DNA of 64,000 nt from the NCBI RefSeq assembly GCF_900230185.1, contig NZ_OCSR01000001.1, forward strand, positions 3,038,001 through 3,102,000, written 5' to 3'. The position numbers were made by a program, and so were the translations under genes. This document shows, piece by piece, positions 9,587-20,245 of this stretch. The notes beneath the pieces were generated by a model. That model ran no database searches, was not told the origin of the DNA, and saw nothing but the letters and a program-made list of their open reading frames with translations. The stretch's first letter is position 1. Each line of letters opens with the position of its first letter. Source of the DNA: Burkholderia sp. OK233. Lineage in GTDB: Bacteria > Pseudomonadota > Gammaproteobacteria > Burkholderiales > Burkholderiaceae.

Positions 9587-9771
9587 GGCAAGTTGAGATT
9601 CATTGTAGAGAGTTTGCCACGACCGCGATACATTGCGACATTCGCAATTACGCGTGCGCCCGTTTTCGGCGGCGCTGGGCGCGGGACGGCCCAGGTCAAA
9701 AATGCTGATGTGCGGATGCCGCAAAGGGTCCGGCGGATGCACGCTCGCACCGCCGGCAATCCTTTGTGCAC

Positions 9772-10553
<782 letters not shown>

Positions 10554-10557
<4 letters not shown>

Positions 10558-11225
10558 TGGTTCGGTGCTCCCTGGATCGTGGTGGACGGTGCGAGCGTGG
10601 CCGACGCGCCGTTCAGTGGCGCAGCACCGCCATTGCGCGGCGCCAGCATCGCGCGGACGCGGCCGGTCGGGTTGCCCGGGCCGGCGACGTCCTTGCCTGC
10701 CTTCGCGGTGTAGAAGTCGCTCTGGCCGTCATAGGTAATGACGCTGCCGTGCACCTGATCCATCACCGTGGAGAGGCCTTGCAGGCGTTTGACGGTGGCG
10801 TTGGTGGTGAGCGTGGTCAAATCCTGCTTGCCGTCGTAGTCAATACGAATGGCCGTGCCTTCGATGTATTCATCGAGGCCTTCGCGTTTCTGGCGGAAAT
10901 ACGACAGATTGCCGCCGCTCGACGTGCCGGTGGCGTACTGATAGCCCTGCGGGTCTTGCGTCACTTCGACCCGATCGGCTTTGATCACGATCGTGCCTTT
11001 GGTGGCGACCACATGGCCCGTAAAGATGTTGACCTGTTTGAGGTCGTCGTAGGTCATGTTGTCCGCTTCGATGTTCAGCGGCTTGTCCTTGTCGGCGCGG
11101 TCGGCGTGCGCAAGCGGCGCGAAGCCGGCAAGCGGCAACGCGACAATCAGCGCAGCGAGTCCGGCGCGGCACGCGGACAGGGTGCGCGAGCGGCCGGTAT
11201 CAAAACGGGGGAACGATTCGTTCAT
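10554..11225 (-). CDS. lptA: LPS transport periplasmic protein LptA
   Basis: Periplasmic bridge protein that carries LPS from LptC to the outer-membrane LptD. A signal peptide covers about residues 1-42, ending near 'PLAHADRADK'. The OstA-like beta-jellyroll follows, with 'PLNIEADNMTYDDLKQ' and 'GTIVIKADRVEV'. The tail after about 190 is Ala/Gly/Pro-rich and probably disordered. It lies between lptC and lptB; the lptB start overlaps its stop. The length of 223 residues is slightly longer than in enterobacteria. Confidence 0.93.
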
Positions 11226-11245
11226 GCAGTCACGCCTGGAATGGA

Positions 11246-11854
11246 TTACCCGGGTTGCTTGGGCGAACTGACGGAGCCTTCGGACGCGGCAATCGCGCCC
11301 TTCACATTGCCGAACAGCTGCATCACCCGGGTGACGTTGTTGTAGTTCATGCCGCTGGCAGTCATCACAGACATGCCGCGCTGAAGTTTAACCGGCTTTT
11401 CGGTCTCGATCACATCGTCGTTGACCAGCACCCTAAAATGCTGCGAATCTGCTTGCATCTGCGGATCGCCGTTACCGGCGGCCCGCAGGATGCGCGCGTT
11501 GTCGTACAAATCGACGATCGAGGCGTCGCCGTTCACCTTGCCGGTGTCGCCGGTCGCGGTGACGATCGGCTTGCCGGGCTGGAAGGCGCGCATGGCCGGC
11601 TTGACCAGATCGCTCAGTTCGTCGTCTTCGTAGTGGATCAGGCTGGTGGCGGTCAGGCGGTATTGCGTCGAGCCCGACTGATCGAGTTCGGAAACCGAGA
11701 AGTTGTCTGCGAAGTAGTCGGGCGTGTGCTCCTTGGGGCGCACCACGCTTTCGTTCTGCCGCGGCAGCGTGGCTTGCAGCAGCCACCATGTAATGCCGGC
11801 GAGCGCGGCCATCGCGACGAGTGGAATCAGTGAGGTCCAGCGAAACCGATTCAT
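11246..11854 (-). CDS. lptC: LPS export protein LptC
   Basis: Inner-membrane anchored periplasmic protein that receives LPS from LptB2FG and passes it to LptA. One N-terminal membrane helix at about residues 8-27 (LIPLVAMAALAGITWWLLQ) is followed by a periplasmic jellyroll with 'PDYFADNFSVSELDQSG'. Its start overlaps the kdsC stop by 4 bases (ATGA), and lptA starts 20 bp downstream. The length of 202 residues is usual. Confidence 0.93.
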   Translation of the reverse strand: MNRFRWTSLIPLVAMAALAGITWWLLQATLPRQNESVVRPKEHTPDYFADNFSVSELDQSGSTQYRLTATSLIHYEDDELSDLVKPAMRAFQPGKPIVTATGDTGKVNGDASIVDLYDNARILRAAGNGDPQMQADSQHFRVLVNDDVIETEKPVKLQRGMSVMTASGMNYNNVTRVMQLFGNVKGAIAASEGSVSSPKQPG

Positions 11855-12411
11855 CCGACGAGGCCTCGCTGTTCGCCGCTACAGGCTGCCGCGAGCAGCG
11901 CCTCATATTTGTGCTGCGCGCGCAGCAGGGTGTCGCAGACTTCGCGCGCCGCGCCGTGGCCGCCGCGCGCCTCGCTGACCCAATGGGCGCGCGCGATCAC
12001 TTCAGGATGCGAATTGGCCGGCGCCGCCGCGAAGCCGACCTTTAGCATCACGCCGAGGTCGACCCAGTCGTCGCCCATATAGCCGCATTCTTCCGCCGTC
12101 ATGCCGGTTTGCTTGAGCAGGTCGGCGAACGCCTGGGGTTTGTCTTGCACGCCCTGATAGACGTGGGTGATGTTCATTTCCTTCGCCCGCGCCGCGACAA
12201 TGCCAGACTTGCGCCCGGTGATGATCGCCGTTTCGATGCCGGCCTGGCGCAGCAGCTTCATGCCGTGGCCGTCCATCGAGTTGAAGCCCTTCATCGTGTC
12301 GCCTTCCGCCGTAAACAGCAGGCCGCCGTCGGTCAGCACGCCGTCGACGTCGAAAATCATCAGCTTGACGCGGCTTGCGCGTTCAGTGGCGGTAACGGGG
12401 GCGACGGGCAT
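11851..12411 (-). CDS. kdsC: 3-deoxy-D-manno-octulosonate 8-phosphate phosphatase KdsC
   Basis: HAD-family phosphatase that makes Kdo from Kdo-8-phosphate for the LPS inner core. The catalytic motif MIFDVDGVLTDG (about 18-29) holds the nucleophile and acid Asp pair; 'AIITGRKS' and 'GYMGDDWVDLGVM' are HAD motifs II and IV. At 186 residues it is the small, cap-less tetrameric type. It overlaps kdsD by one base and lptC by four, so the block kdsD-kdsC-lptC-lptA-lptB is one operon. Confidence 0.95.
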   Translation of the reverse strand: MPVAPVTATERASRVKLMIFDVDGVLTDGGLLFTAEGDTMKGFNSMDGHGMKLLRQAGIETAIITGRKSGIVAARAKEMNITHVYQGVQDKPQAFADLLKQTGMTAEECGYMGDDWVDLGVMLKVGFAAAPANSHPEVIARAHWVSEARGGHGAAREVCDTLLRAQHKYEALLAAACSGEQRGLVG

Positions 12412-13394
12412 CAGATCACCTTCTTTGAGAACAGGTCGTGCATGTTGAGTGCGCCGATCAGCTTGCCTGCTTCGTCGACGACCAGCATCTGATTGATGCG
12501 GTGGCGCTCCATCAGTTCCACGGCTTCGACAGCAAGTTGATCCGGACCGATGGTGCGCGGGCCGGCGGTCATGACCGAGGCAATCGACAGTTCGCGGAAA
12601 TCGCCGTCGCGTTCGAGCACGCGGCGCAAGTCGCCGTCGGTGAAGATGCCGGTCACGTGATCGTTGTGATCGACGATCGCCGTCATACCCATGCGCTTGG
12701 CGGTCAACTGGAACAACGCGTCGCGCACGGTCGCGTCAGGCGTCACCTTCGGCACCTGGTCGTCAGTGCGCATCACGTCGCGCACATAAGTGAGCAGGCG
12801 GCGGCCGAGTGCGCCGCCCGGATGCGAGCGGGCGAAGTCGTCCCGGCCGAAGCCGCGTGCGTCCAGCACCGCGACCGCGAGCGCATCGCCAAGCGCGAGC
12901 GCGGCGGTGGTGCTGGCGGTCGGCGCAAGATTCATCGGACAGGCTTCTTTTGACACGCCAGAATTCAGATGCACGTCGGCCAGTTGTGCGAGACTCGACG
13001 ACGGACGGCCCGTCATCGCAATCAGCTTCGCGCCGAGCCGCTTGATGAGCGGCAGGATCGCCACGAGTTCTTCAGTTTCACCGGAATTGGACAGCGCGAG
13101 GAACACGTCGTCTGCGGTAACCATGCCGAGGTCGCCATGACTCGCTTCCGCCGGGTGAACGAAGAACGCCGGTGTGCCGGTGCTGGCGAGCGTGGCCGCG
13201 AGCTTGCGGGCCACGTGGCCGGATTTGCCGATGCCGGAAACGACGACGCGTCCACGGCAACCCAGGATGAAGTCGACCGCCCCGACGAAACCATCGTCGA
13301 GTTGATCGCGAAGCGCGCGCACGGCGTCCGCTTCGATGTCGAGCACGTCGCGAGCGAGCGCGAGTGCCCGGTCGCCATTGATTTTCGCTATCAT
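12411..13394 (-). CDS. kdsD: D-arabinose 5-phosphate isomerase KdsD/KpsF
   Basis: Converts ribulose 5-phosphate to arabinose 5-phosphate, the first step of Kdo synthesis. The N-terminal SIS sugar-isomerase domain carries 'GIGKSGHVARKLAATLAS' and 'PAEASHGDLGMV'. Two CBS domains follow (about 210-327, 'VTGIFTDGDLRRVLERDG'). The length of 327 residues is typical. It is the first gene of the kds/lpt operon; its promoter should lie in the 160-bp gap shared with the divergent antiporter gene. Confidence 0.95.
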   Translation of the reverse strand: MIAKINGDRALALARDVLDIEADAVRALRDQLDDGFVGAVDFILGCRGRVVVSGIGKSGHVARKLAATLASTGTPAFFVHPAEASHGDLGMVTADDVFLALSNSGETEELVAILPLIKRLGAKLIAMTGRPSSSLAQLADVHLNSGVSKEACPMNLAPTASTTAALALGDALAVAVLDARGFGRDDFARSHPGGALGRRLLTYVRDVMRTDDQVPKVTPDATVRDALFQLTAKRMGMTAIVDHNDHVTGIFTDGDLRRVLERDGDFRELSIASVMTAGPRTIGPDQLAVEAVELMERHRINQMLVVDEAGKLIGALNMHDLFSKKVI

Positions 13395-13554
13395 TCGCGG
13401 AGTATAGCAAAGGCGCTTGTTCGCCGCGCCGGGCCTGCTGTGCCAAGCCGCTGCCTTTATTGCTGCCTTTACCGGCCCCTCAACCTTGTCGCACGGCGAT
13501 TGCGTGCGCGGTTCCGCTGACGAACGAGGACGCTTTACCGATGCGTTTTTGCCG

Positions 13555-15558
13555 ATGATTTCCCCCCTCGAAATGACGCTATTCCTGCTGCTGGCATCAG
13601 TGGCCGGAGTGGTGACCTTTCGCTTTCTGAATCTTCCACCGATGCTGGGCTATCTGACGGTCGGCATCGTCGTCGGGCCGCACGCGTTCGGTCTGATTCC
13701 CGACTCGGCGGGCGCGCAGAATCTGGCCGAGTTCGGCGTCGTGTTCCTGATGTTTTCGATCGGGCTGGAGTTTTCGCTTTCCAAATTGCGCTCGATGCGC
13801 CGGCTCGTGTTCGGCCTCGGTCTGTTGCAGGTGATCGGCACGATTGCGGTGGCGGTCACGCTCGGCTTCGTGCTGGAGCGCTGGGTGCACATCACGTGGC
13901 AGGCGAGCGTGGCGCTGGGCGGCGCGTTGGCGATGTCGTCGACGGCGATCGTCAGCAAGATGCTGGCCGAGCGGCTCGAAATCGAAACCGAGCACGGCCG
14001 CAACATCTTCGGTGTGCTGCTGTTCCAGGATCTGGCGGTGGTGCCGCTGTTGATCGTCATCGCCGCGCTGGGCGGCGATTCGAAAGATCTCGTCAGCGCG
14101 CTCGGGGTGGCCGCGATCAAGATCGTCGTGGCGTTGGCCCTATTGTTAATAGTGGGGCAGCGCTTCATGACGCGCTGGTTCAACGTGGTCGCGCGCCGCC
14201 GCTCGCAGGAACTGTTCATCCTCAATCTGTTGCTGGTGACGCTCGGCGCGGCGTTCATCACGGACAAATTCGGTCTGTCGCTCGCGCTCGGCGCGTTCAT
14301 CGCCGGCATGTTGATCGCCGAAACGCCTTACCGCCATCAGGTGGAAGAGGACATCAAGCCGTTTCGCGACGTGCTGCTGGGCCTCTTCTTCGTCACGACC
14401 GGCATGCTGCTGAATCCGCGCGTGATCTGGGAGCACCCGTTCATCGTGCTCGGCTTCCTGGTCGGCCCGATCCTGCTGAAGGCGGTGATGGTGACCGGAC
14501 TCTCGCGCCTGTTCGGTGCGTCGCCGGGTGTCGCGATGCGCACCGGTATCGGCCTCGCGCAAGCCGGCGAGTTCGGCTTCGTGCTGCTGAACCTGATTCT
14601 CGACAAACATCTCGTCGATGCCACCCTGTTGCAGGCGATTCTCGCGGCGATGCTGCTGTCCATGCTGGCTGCGCCCTTCATGATCCAGAACGCCGATCGA
14701 ATCGTGCTACGGTTGTCGTCGACTGAATGGATGATGCAGTCCTTGCAGATGACGCGCATTGCGACGCAGAGCCTGAAGCAAAGCGGTCACGTGATCATTT
14801 GCGGCTACGGCCGGGCCGGGCAGAATCTGGCGCGCATGCTGGAGCATGAAGGTCTGTCGTATGTCGCGTTGGACCTGGACCCCGATCGCGTGCAGGCCGC
14901 CGCGGCGGCGGGTGAGTCCGTGGTGTTCGGCGATGCGGGGCGGCGCGAATCGCTGCTTGCCGCCGGTATCCATCGCGCCGCGGCGATCGCGATTACGTAC
15001 GCGAACACGCCGTCGGCATTGCGCGTGTTACACAATATTCACGAACTGGAACCCACGCTGCCGGTGATCGTTCGAACAGTCGACGACGCCGATCTGGAAA
15101 AGTTGCTGGCCGCCGGCGCGACCGAAGTGATTCCAGAAATCGTCGAGGGCAGCCTGATGCTGGCCTCGCACACGCTGGTGCTGATGGGCGTGCCGATGCG
15201 ACGGGTGGTGCGGCGGGTCGAGGAAATGCGCGACGAGCGCTATGCACTGCTGCGCGGCTATTTCCACGGCGCGGACGACATGGAAGACGACGACGGCCAC
15301 GAACAGGTGCGGCTACAATCGGTGCCGGTCGACGAAAACTCGGACGCGGTGGGCCGAACGCTGGCGGAATTGGGCCTGTTCGAACTGGGCGTTGAGGTGA
15401 CGGCGATTCGCCGGCACGGCATTCGCGGCGTCGAGCCGGACCCGTCCACCAAGCTGCGTGCGAGCGACATCGTGGTGTTGCGCGGTCTGCCCGAACAGTT
15501 GGCCGAAGCCGAAGAGCTGCTCTCGAAGCATCGCCGCGCGGGCGCCGCTGCGGCCTAG
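13555..15558 (+). CDS. CPA2-family cation:proton antiporter, KefB/KefC type
   Basis: Inner-membrane antiporter, probably potassium/proton. About 12-13 membrane helices fill residues 1-385 (Na_H_Exchanger domain, with 'GLFFVTTGM' and 'GLAQAGEFGFVLLNLI'). A TrkA-N nucleotide-binding domain follows (HVIICGYGRAGQNLARML), then a TrkA-C domain at the C-terminus. The start at MISPLEMTLF gives 667 residues and fits homologues; the frame is open 46 codons further upstream without family likeness. The ribosome-binding site is weak (GAGGA about 25 bases upstream), so the exact start is uncertain. Divergent from kdsD. Confidence 0.9.
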   Translation: MISPLEMTLFLLLASVAGVVTFRFLNLPPMLGYLTVGIVVGPHAFGLIPDSAGAQNLAEFGVVFLMFSIGLEFSLSKLRSMRRLVFGLGLLQVIGTIAVAVTLGFVLERWVHITWQASVALGGALAMSSTAIVSKMLAERLEIETEHGRNIFGVLLFQDLAVVPLLIVIAALGGDSKDLVSALGVAAIKIVVALALLLIVGQRFMTRWFNVVARRRSQELFILNLLLVTLGAAFITDKFGLSLALGAFIAGMLIAETPYRHQVEEDIKPFRDVLLGLFFVTTGMLLNPRVIWEHPFIVLGFLVGPILLKAVMVTGLSRLFGASPGVAMRTGIGLAQAGEFGFVLLNLILDKHLVDATLLQAILAAMLLSMLAAPFMIQNADRIVLRLSSTEWMMQSLQMTRIATQSLKQSGHVIICGYGRAGQNLARMLEHEGLSYVALDLDPDRVQAAAAAGESVVFGDAGRRESLLAAGIHRAAAIAITYANTPSALRVLHNIHELEPTLPVIVRTVDDADLEKLLAAGATEVIPEIVEGSLMLASHTLVLMGVPMRRVVRRVEEMRDERYALLRGYFHGADDMEDDDGHEQVRLQSVPVDENSDAVGRTLAELGLFELGVEVTAIRRHGIRGVEPDPSTKLRASDIVVLRGLPEQLAEAEELLSKHRRAGAAAA

Positions 15559-15699
15559 CAGCGGGTACGGCCGGCGTGGCGTTGCTCGGTGTGGTTTCGC
15601 CAGGCCTGCGTTGCCGGCCGCGCCTAAGCCGGTCGCACCTGGCCGGCCGCACCTGATTTAGCCTTTCATCGGACCCGCCGAGGTCCATCCGGAGACATC

Positions 15700-16266
15700 A
15701 TGTCCAACGCGCTCGCGAGCGCGCCGCTCGATGCGGCCGACTACATCAAAAGCCACATCCGCACGGTGCCCGACTGGCCGCTGCCGGGCGTGCAGTTTCG
15801 CGATATCACGCCGCTCCTGCAGGAGCCGAAGTCGCTGCGCGTGCTGATCGATCTGTTCGTCCAACGCTATATCGACGCGAAGCTCGACTACGTCGCCGGG
15901 CTGGACGCGCGCGGCTTCATCATCGGGCCGATTCTGGCTTACGAGCTGAACCTTGGCTTCATTCCGATCCGCAAGCAGGGCAAGCTGCCGTACAAGCGGG
16001 TCGCGCAATCCTATGAGCTGGAATACGGCACCGCGACCGTCGAGATTCATGAGGACGCCTGCAAGCCGGGCGACCGCGTCGTGATCATCGACGATCTGAT
16101 CGCCACCGGCGGCACGATGATGGCCGGCAAGATTCTGCTCGAGCGGCTCGGCGCAGTGGTGATCGAGGGGGCGGCGATTATCGATCTGCCTGAACTCGGC
16201 GGCTCAGCGTTGCTGCGCAAAGCGGGCCTGCCGCTCTATACGGTGACTGAATTCGGCGGCCATTGA
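15700..16266 (+). CDS. apt: Adenine phosphoribosyltransferase
   Basis: Purine salvage enzyme, adenine plus PRPP to AMP. The type I phosphoribosyltransferase motif [14 protein letters not shown] binds PRPP, and '[17 protein letters not shown]' is the Apt-specific segment. The 188-residue length is slightly longer than in E. coli because of an N-terminal extension ([18 protein letters not shown]). A GGAGA site lies 8 bases upstream. It is followed in the same direction by a LysE exporter after 46 bp. Confidence 0.95.
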   Translation: MSNALASAPLDAADYIKSHIRTVPDWPLPGVQFRDITPLLQEPKSLRVLIDLFVQRYIDAKLDYVAGLDARGFIIGPILAYELNLGFIPIRKQGKLPYKRVAQSYELEYGTATVEIHEDACKPGDRVVIIDDLIATGGTMMAGKILLERLGAVVIEGAAIIDLPELGGSALLRKAGLPLYTVTEFGGH

Positions 16267-16312
16267 GCGCCGGATGCCAACTTTTTCCTGCACACAACGA
16301 AGGTAAGAAAAA

Positions 16313-16927
16313 ATGCCCAACTTCCTGTTGTTCCTCGCGACCTCGATCGCTATCACGATGGCGCCCGGCCCCGACAATCTGCAAGTGCTCGCACGTGGCA
16401 TCTCGCAAGGCCGCGCGGCGGGACTCGTCGCCGCGCTCGGCTTTGCTGCAGGCATCACGTTTCACACCACGTTGGCCGCGCTTGGCGTGGCCGCGTTGCT
16501 GCGCTCGTCGCCGGTTGCGTTTGAAGTGATCAAGCTGGCCGGCGCCGCCTATCTGGTCTGGATCGGCATCAAGGCGCTGCGCAGCCAGGGTCTCGCCACC
16601 GCGCACGAGCGCCCGCCGCAACCGTTGAAGGCGGTGTTCCGCCAGAGCGTGCTCGGCAATCTGCTGAATCCGAAGGTGACGCTGTTCTTCGTCGTGTTCC
16701 TGCCGCAATTCGTGCAGCCGCACGGCACGCAAAGCGTCACGGTGCAGATGCTCGAACTCGGCGTGTTGTTCATGTTGCAGACCGTGGTGGTGTTTTCGCT
16801 GTTCGGCGTGTGCGCGGGGATGATCGGCGGCTGGCTGAAGCGCCGGCCGCGTGTGGGCGTGTGGCTCGATCGGCTCGCCGGCGCGACGTTCATCGCGATT
16901 GGGATTCGTGTCGCCTTGCGTGATTGA
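16313..16927 (+). CDS. LysE/RhtB family amino-acid exporter
   Basis: Integral inner-membrane protein of 204 residues with about six hydrophobic segments and the family N-terminus 'ITMAPGPDNLQVLARGISQG'. A 'GNLLNPKVTLFFVVFLPQF' segment in the middle is a hallmark of LysE/RhtB exporters. The substrate cannot be read from sequence. It lies between apt and a Nudix gene, all on the plus strand, with gaps of 46 and 67 bp, so co-transcription is possible. Confidence 0.92.
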   Translation: MPNFLLFLATSIAITMAPGPDNLQVLARGISQGRAAGLVAALGFAAGITFHTTLAALGVAALLRSSPVAFEVIKLAGAAYLVWIGIKALRSQGLATAHERPPQPLKAVFRQSVLGNLLNPKVTLFFVVFLPQFVQPHGTQSVTVQMLELGVLFMLQTVVVFSLFGVCAGMIGGWLKRRPRVGVWLDRLAGATFIAIGIRVALRD

Positions 16928-16994
16928 ATCTATTGACGCGGCTGACACGACTGCCGAAAACCGAGCGCGGCCGAAGACCAGTTTGGAGCTTTAA

Positions 16995-17858
16995 ATGACT
17001 TTGCCTTGCATCACCGATGCGCGCCGCTTCGACGTACACGCGCATCTGCCGTTCTGGATCGACGCCGAGCAGGTCGGCTGGATTCGCTCGACTGATGTGC
17101 CCTTGCTCGCGCGCTGGCCCGATGTGTTTGCAATCGACAGTACTCGCATCACGCTCGCACCCGTGTTCAACACCGTCGATCTGCGTAGCGCGGCACTCGG
17201 TTCCGTGATCGGGGCGCTTGCCGCCGAGGGTCGTATTCCTGGCTGGCGCAACGAGACTTACGCGATCCGCAATGCGTTCGATGCGCCGCCGCTCGCCTAC
17301 ATCGAACGCGCGGCGTCGCGCTTCTTCGGCACGATGACCTACGCGGTGCATCTGAACGGCGTCGTAGAATACGCGGATGGCGCGCCACGGAAGGCCGCCC
17401 CGCAATTGTGGATCGCGCGCCGCAGCGACACCAAGGCCACCGACCCGGGCATGCTCGACAATGTCGTCGCAGGCGGGATCGGCTGGGGCTTCGGCATCGA
17501 GGCGACGATCATCAAGGAGTGCTGGGAAGAAGCCGGCATTCCCGAGGAGATCGCTGCGCGCGCCACGGCCGGGCGCACCGCGCATGTGCTGCAATCGTTG
17601 CCGGAAGGCACGCAGGCCGAACAGATTTTTATCTACGACCTCGCGCTGCCGGCCGATTTCGCGCCGCGCAATCAGGACGGCGAAGTGGGTGAACACCGGC
17701 TCGCGCGCATCGACGACGTGGCGCGCTGGATCGAAGAAGGCGCAATGACCGTGGATGCGAGTCTCGCCACGCTGGATTGCCTGCTGCGCCGTCGCTGGAT
17801 CGACGAAGACGCATGTCCGGGCATCGAGACGCTGTTCGCGCCACCGGTGCTTGCATAA
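16995..17858 (+). CDS. Nudix hydrolase with DUF4743 N-terminal domain
   Basis: A 287-residue protein. The N-terminal half matches the DUF4743 family (plant/fungal TPK-like Nudix). The C-terminal half has a Nudix box-like segment 'GWGFGIEATIIKECWEEAGI' containing the REUXEE-like 'KECWEEAG'. Relatives act on pyrophosphate-containing thiamine derivatives or nucleotides, but the substrate here is unknown. A GGAG lies 10 bases before the ATG. It sits between a LysE exporter and purU. Confidence 0.88.
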   Translation: MTLPCITDARRFDVHAHLPFWIDAEQVGWIRSTDVPLLARWPDVFAIDSTRITLAPVFNTVDLRSAALGSVIGALAAEGRIPGWRNETYAIRNAFDAPPLAYIERAASRFFGTMTYAVHLNGVVEYADGAPRKAAPQLWIARRSDTKATDPGMLDNVVAGGIGWGFGIEATIIKECWEEAGIPEEIAARATAGRTAHVLQSLPEGTQAEQIFIYDLALPADFAPRNQDGEVGEHRLARIDDVARWIEEGAMTVDASLATLDCLLRRRWIDEDACPGIETLFAPPVLA

Positions 17859-17968
17859 GCGCTAGTCAGGCGCCGGTGCGGCGGACAAGCCGGGTCACGC
17901 TGTAGCACGCTGCATCGAATAAGACACACCGAACAAACTACGCACTGAAGAAGGGAGTCACCCAGGTC

Positions 17969-18838
17969 ATGTCGACCGATCACAGCTTTATCCTCAAACT
18001 GTCGTGCGCCGACCGGCCCGGCATCGTCCACGCGGTTTCGGGCTTTCTGTTCGAGCGTGGCAGCAATATTCTCGACTCCGCGCAGTTCGGCGACAGCCGC
18101 ACCGGCGAGTTCTTCATGCGCGTGCATTTCCAGCAGGTCGGCGGCGATCCGGGCCTGGACGCGTTGCGTACGTCGTTCGCCACGCTCGCTGAGCAGTTCG
18201 GCATGCGCTGGGAAATGCACGATGCGTCGGTGAAGCCGCGCGTCGTCATCATGGTGTCGAAGATCGGTCATTGCCTGAACGACCTGCTGTTCCGCTATCG
18301 CACCGGTCAATTGGGTATCGAGATTCCTGCGATCATCTCGAACCACAAGGAGTTCTATCAGCTCGCGGCCAGCTACGACATTCCGTTCCATCACTTCCCG
18401 CTGATGGGTGGCACGCCCGACGCGAAGGCCGCGCAGGAAGCACGCGTGCTCGAAGTGATCGACGAGCATCAAGCGGATCTGGTGGTGCTCGCGCGCTACA
18501 TGCAGATTCTGTCGCCGCAACTGTGCGAATCGCTCGCCGGCCGCGCGATCAATATTCACCATTCGTTCCTGCCGAGCTTCAAGGGCGCGAAGCCGTATTA
18601 CCAGGCGTTCGACCGGGGTGTGAAGCTGATCGGTGCAACGGCCCACTACGTGACGACGGATCTCGACGAAGGTCCGATCATCGAGCAGGGCGTGGAGCGC
18701 GTCGACCACAGCATGACGCCGGAGCAGCTGACGGCGATCGGCCGCGACGTCGAATGCGTGACGCTTGCGCGTGCGGTGAAATGGCACGTCGAGCATCGCG
18801 TCGTGTTGAACGGCAGCAAGACGGTGGTGTTCCGTTAA
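17969..18838 (+). CDS. purU: Formyltetrahydrofolate deformylase PurU
   Basis: Hydrolyses 10-formyl-tetrahydrofolate to formate and tetrahydrofolate, balancing one-carbon units. An N-terminal ACT domain (about 5-85, 'CADRPGIVHAVSGFLFERG') is the regulatory part. The formyltransferase-fold domain holds the catalytic His in 'INIHHSFLPSFKGAKPY' and the Asp in 'TDLDEGPIIEQ'. The length of 289 residues is as expected. An AGGGAG ribosome-binding site lies upstream of the ATG. Confidence 0.95.
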   Translation: MSTDHSFILKLSCADRPGIVHAVSGFLFERGSNILDSAQFGDSRTGEFFMRVHFQQVGGDPGLDALRTSFATLAEQFGMRWEMHDASVKPRVVIMVSKIGHCLNDLLFRYRTGQLGIEIPAIISNHKEFYQLAASYDIPFHHFPLMGGTPDAKAAQEARVLEVIDEHQADLVVLARYMQILSPQLCESLAGRAINIHHSFLPSFKGAKPYYQAFDRGVKLIGATAHYVTTDLDEGPIIEQGVERVDHSMTPEQLTAIGRDVECVTLARAVKWHVEHRVVLNGSKTVVFR

Positions 18839-18933
18839 GCGTAGTTGATGCGCTTGCAGTGGGGCGGCCAAACCGTGGCCGCATCACCCCGCTGCAGGCT
18901 TGCGCCGAATCAGTCGGGCGCTCCCTCTTCAGA

Positions 18934-20169
18934 TCAGGACCGCATTGCGGAGCCACCCGCATCCCGCGTGTCCTGTGCGCCCCGTGCGTTTTGTGCGGAA
19001 CGGCGGCGCGCATTCAGTTTCTTCAGCCAGATCAATAGTCCCGTTGCGCTCAGCACGGCGACCGCAATCCCCATGGCGCTAATCAGAATCCGCCCGCCGA
19101 GACCGAGGATGCGTCCCGAATGCAACGGGAATTGCACCTGCATGAAGATGTCGCCCGCCGTGCCCTTGCCGGGAATCTGCGCGCCGAGTTGCTTGCCGGT
19201 GGCCGCGTCCCAATACATCCACGGATTGCCGAGGCCGAGATCGCCGTGATCGTTGCCGGTTGCGTAGAAGCCGACGCCATAGGCGTGCAGGAATTCCGCG
19301 TAGTAGACGCCGCCCGGCGGCACCTTCAGGTTCTGTGCTTTACCGGCTTGTTCGGCTAGCTGCACGATGCGCTCGCGGCTCAGTACCTGATCGCCGGGCT
19401 GGGGTTTGCGCAGAATTTCCGGGTTGTTGATCGGATCAGGCGTGAGCGTCGAGACTAGCGATACAACGGGTCGAACGACCGGCCCGGAGAGATTCATCGA
19501 CACCGACGTTAGCGCGACGATCACCAGCAGGCCCCAGATCCACACGCCGCCTGATCGGTGCAGATCGAAGGTGAGCGCATAGCCGCCGCGCCTGAGGCGG
19601 AATGCGAACGACTTGCGCCATGCCTTGAAGCTCGGAAACGACAGCCATAGGGCGACCACGCTGTCGAACAGCCACACGATCCCAACGATGCCCATTAGCC
19701 ACGTGCCGATATCGACGCCACCGGTGAACGGCAATTGCAGCGTGTAGTGCAGCTTGTAGATGAACGGAATCAGATTGAGCCGCGCGAGTGAAACGGCGCC
19801 CCATTCGCGCCGCCCCTGGACGTCGCCGGTGGCGGGGTCGACGGCAATCTGGTTGAAGTCGAGCGGGTAGGGCTGCTTCGTCGCGGGGTTGGTGCGCGGT
19901 AGCACCATCATCTGCAGCGTGTGGCCGGGTTCAGCGTCGAGCGGCAGATACGTCACCTGCAGGCGCAGATCGGCCGCTTCGACGCGGCGTGCCAATTCGA
20001 GCCCCGACAGCGCCGGGCCGGCGGTGCGCGCCTTGAAGAACGACGGGTTCGGCGCCGCATCGAGTTCGTGATCCCACGCGATGATCGCGCCGGTCAGGCC
20101 GGCGACGAACAAAAACAGCGCAATGGCGACACCGAACCAGCGGTGCAGGCGGACGAGTTGCCGCCTCAT
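18934..20169 (-). CDS. PepSY-associated transmembrane protein
   Basis: Inner-membrane protein of 411 residues (PepSY_TM family). Helix 1 is at about 13-35 (FGVAIALFLFVAGLTGAIIAWDHE). Further helices lie at about 155-175, 205-225 and 375-395, with periplasmic PepSY-like segments between. Relatives are often encoded with siderophore receptors and some act in ferric-siderophore reduction. Here there is no adjacent receptor, but a Fur-box-like sequence lies 54 bp upstream, which supports iron-dependent control. Molecular function unproven. Confidence 0.85.
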   Translation of the reverse strand: MRRQLVRLHRWFGVAIALFLFVAGLTGAIIAWDHELDAAPNPSFFKARTAGPALSGLELARRVEAADLRLQVTYLPLDAEPGHTLQMMVLPRTNPATKQPYPLDFNQIAVDPATGDVQGRREWGAVSLARLNLIPFIYKLHYTLQLPFTGGVDIGTWLMGIVGIVWLFDSVVALWLSFPSFKAWRKSFAFRLRRGGYALTFDLHRSGGVWIWGLLVIVALTSVSMNLSGPVVRPVVSLVSTLTPDPINNPEILRKPQPGDQVLSRERIVQLAEQAGKAQNLKVPPGGVYYAEFLHAYGVGFYATGNDHGDLGLGNPWMYWDAATGKQLGAQIPGKGTAGDIFMQVQFPLHSGRILGLGGRILISAMGIAVAVLSATGLLIWLKKLNARRRSAQNARGAQDTRDAGGSAMRS

Positions 20170-20222
20170 AAGTGAGCCGGCGGAGCGGAAAACGAGTGGA
20201 AACAGCGAGTCACAGTGTCAGG

Positions 20223-20245
20223 ATGCAAATGGGAATTGTTCGCAT
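20223..20245. promoter_or_regulatory. Probable Fur box upstream of the PepSY protein gene
   Basis: Starting at 20223 the plus strand reads ATGCAAATGGGAATTG, then TTCGCAT. This resembles the beta-proteobacterial Fur consensus GCAAATGATAATnATTCGCAT, with symmetrical outer parts ATGC...GCAT. A second inverted repeat, TTCGCAT-ctt-ATGCGAA (20239-20255), overlaps it. The site lies 54 bp upstream of the minus-strand PepSY start, a position suited to repression. Confidence 0.6.
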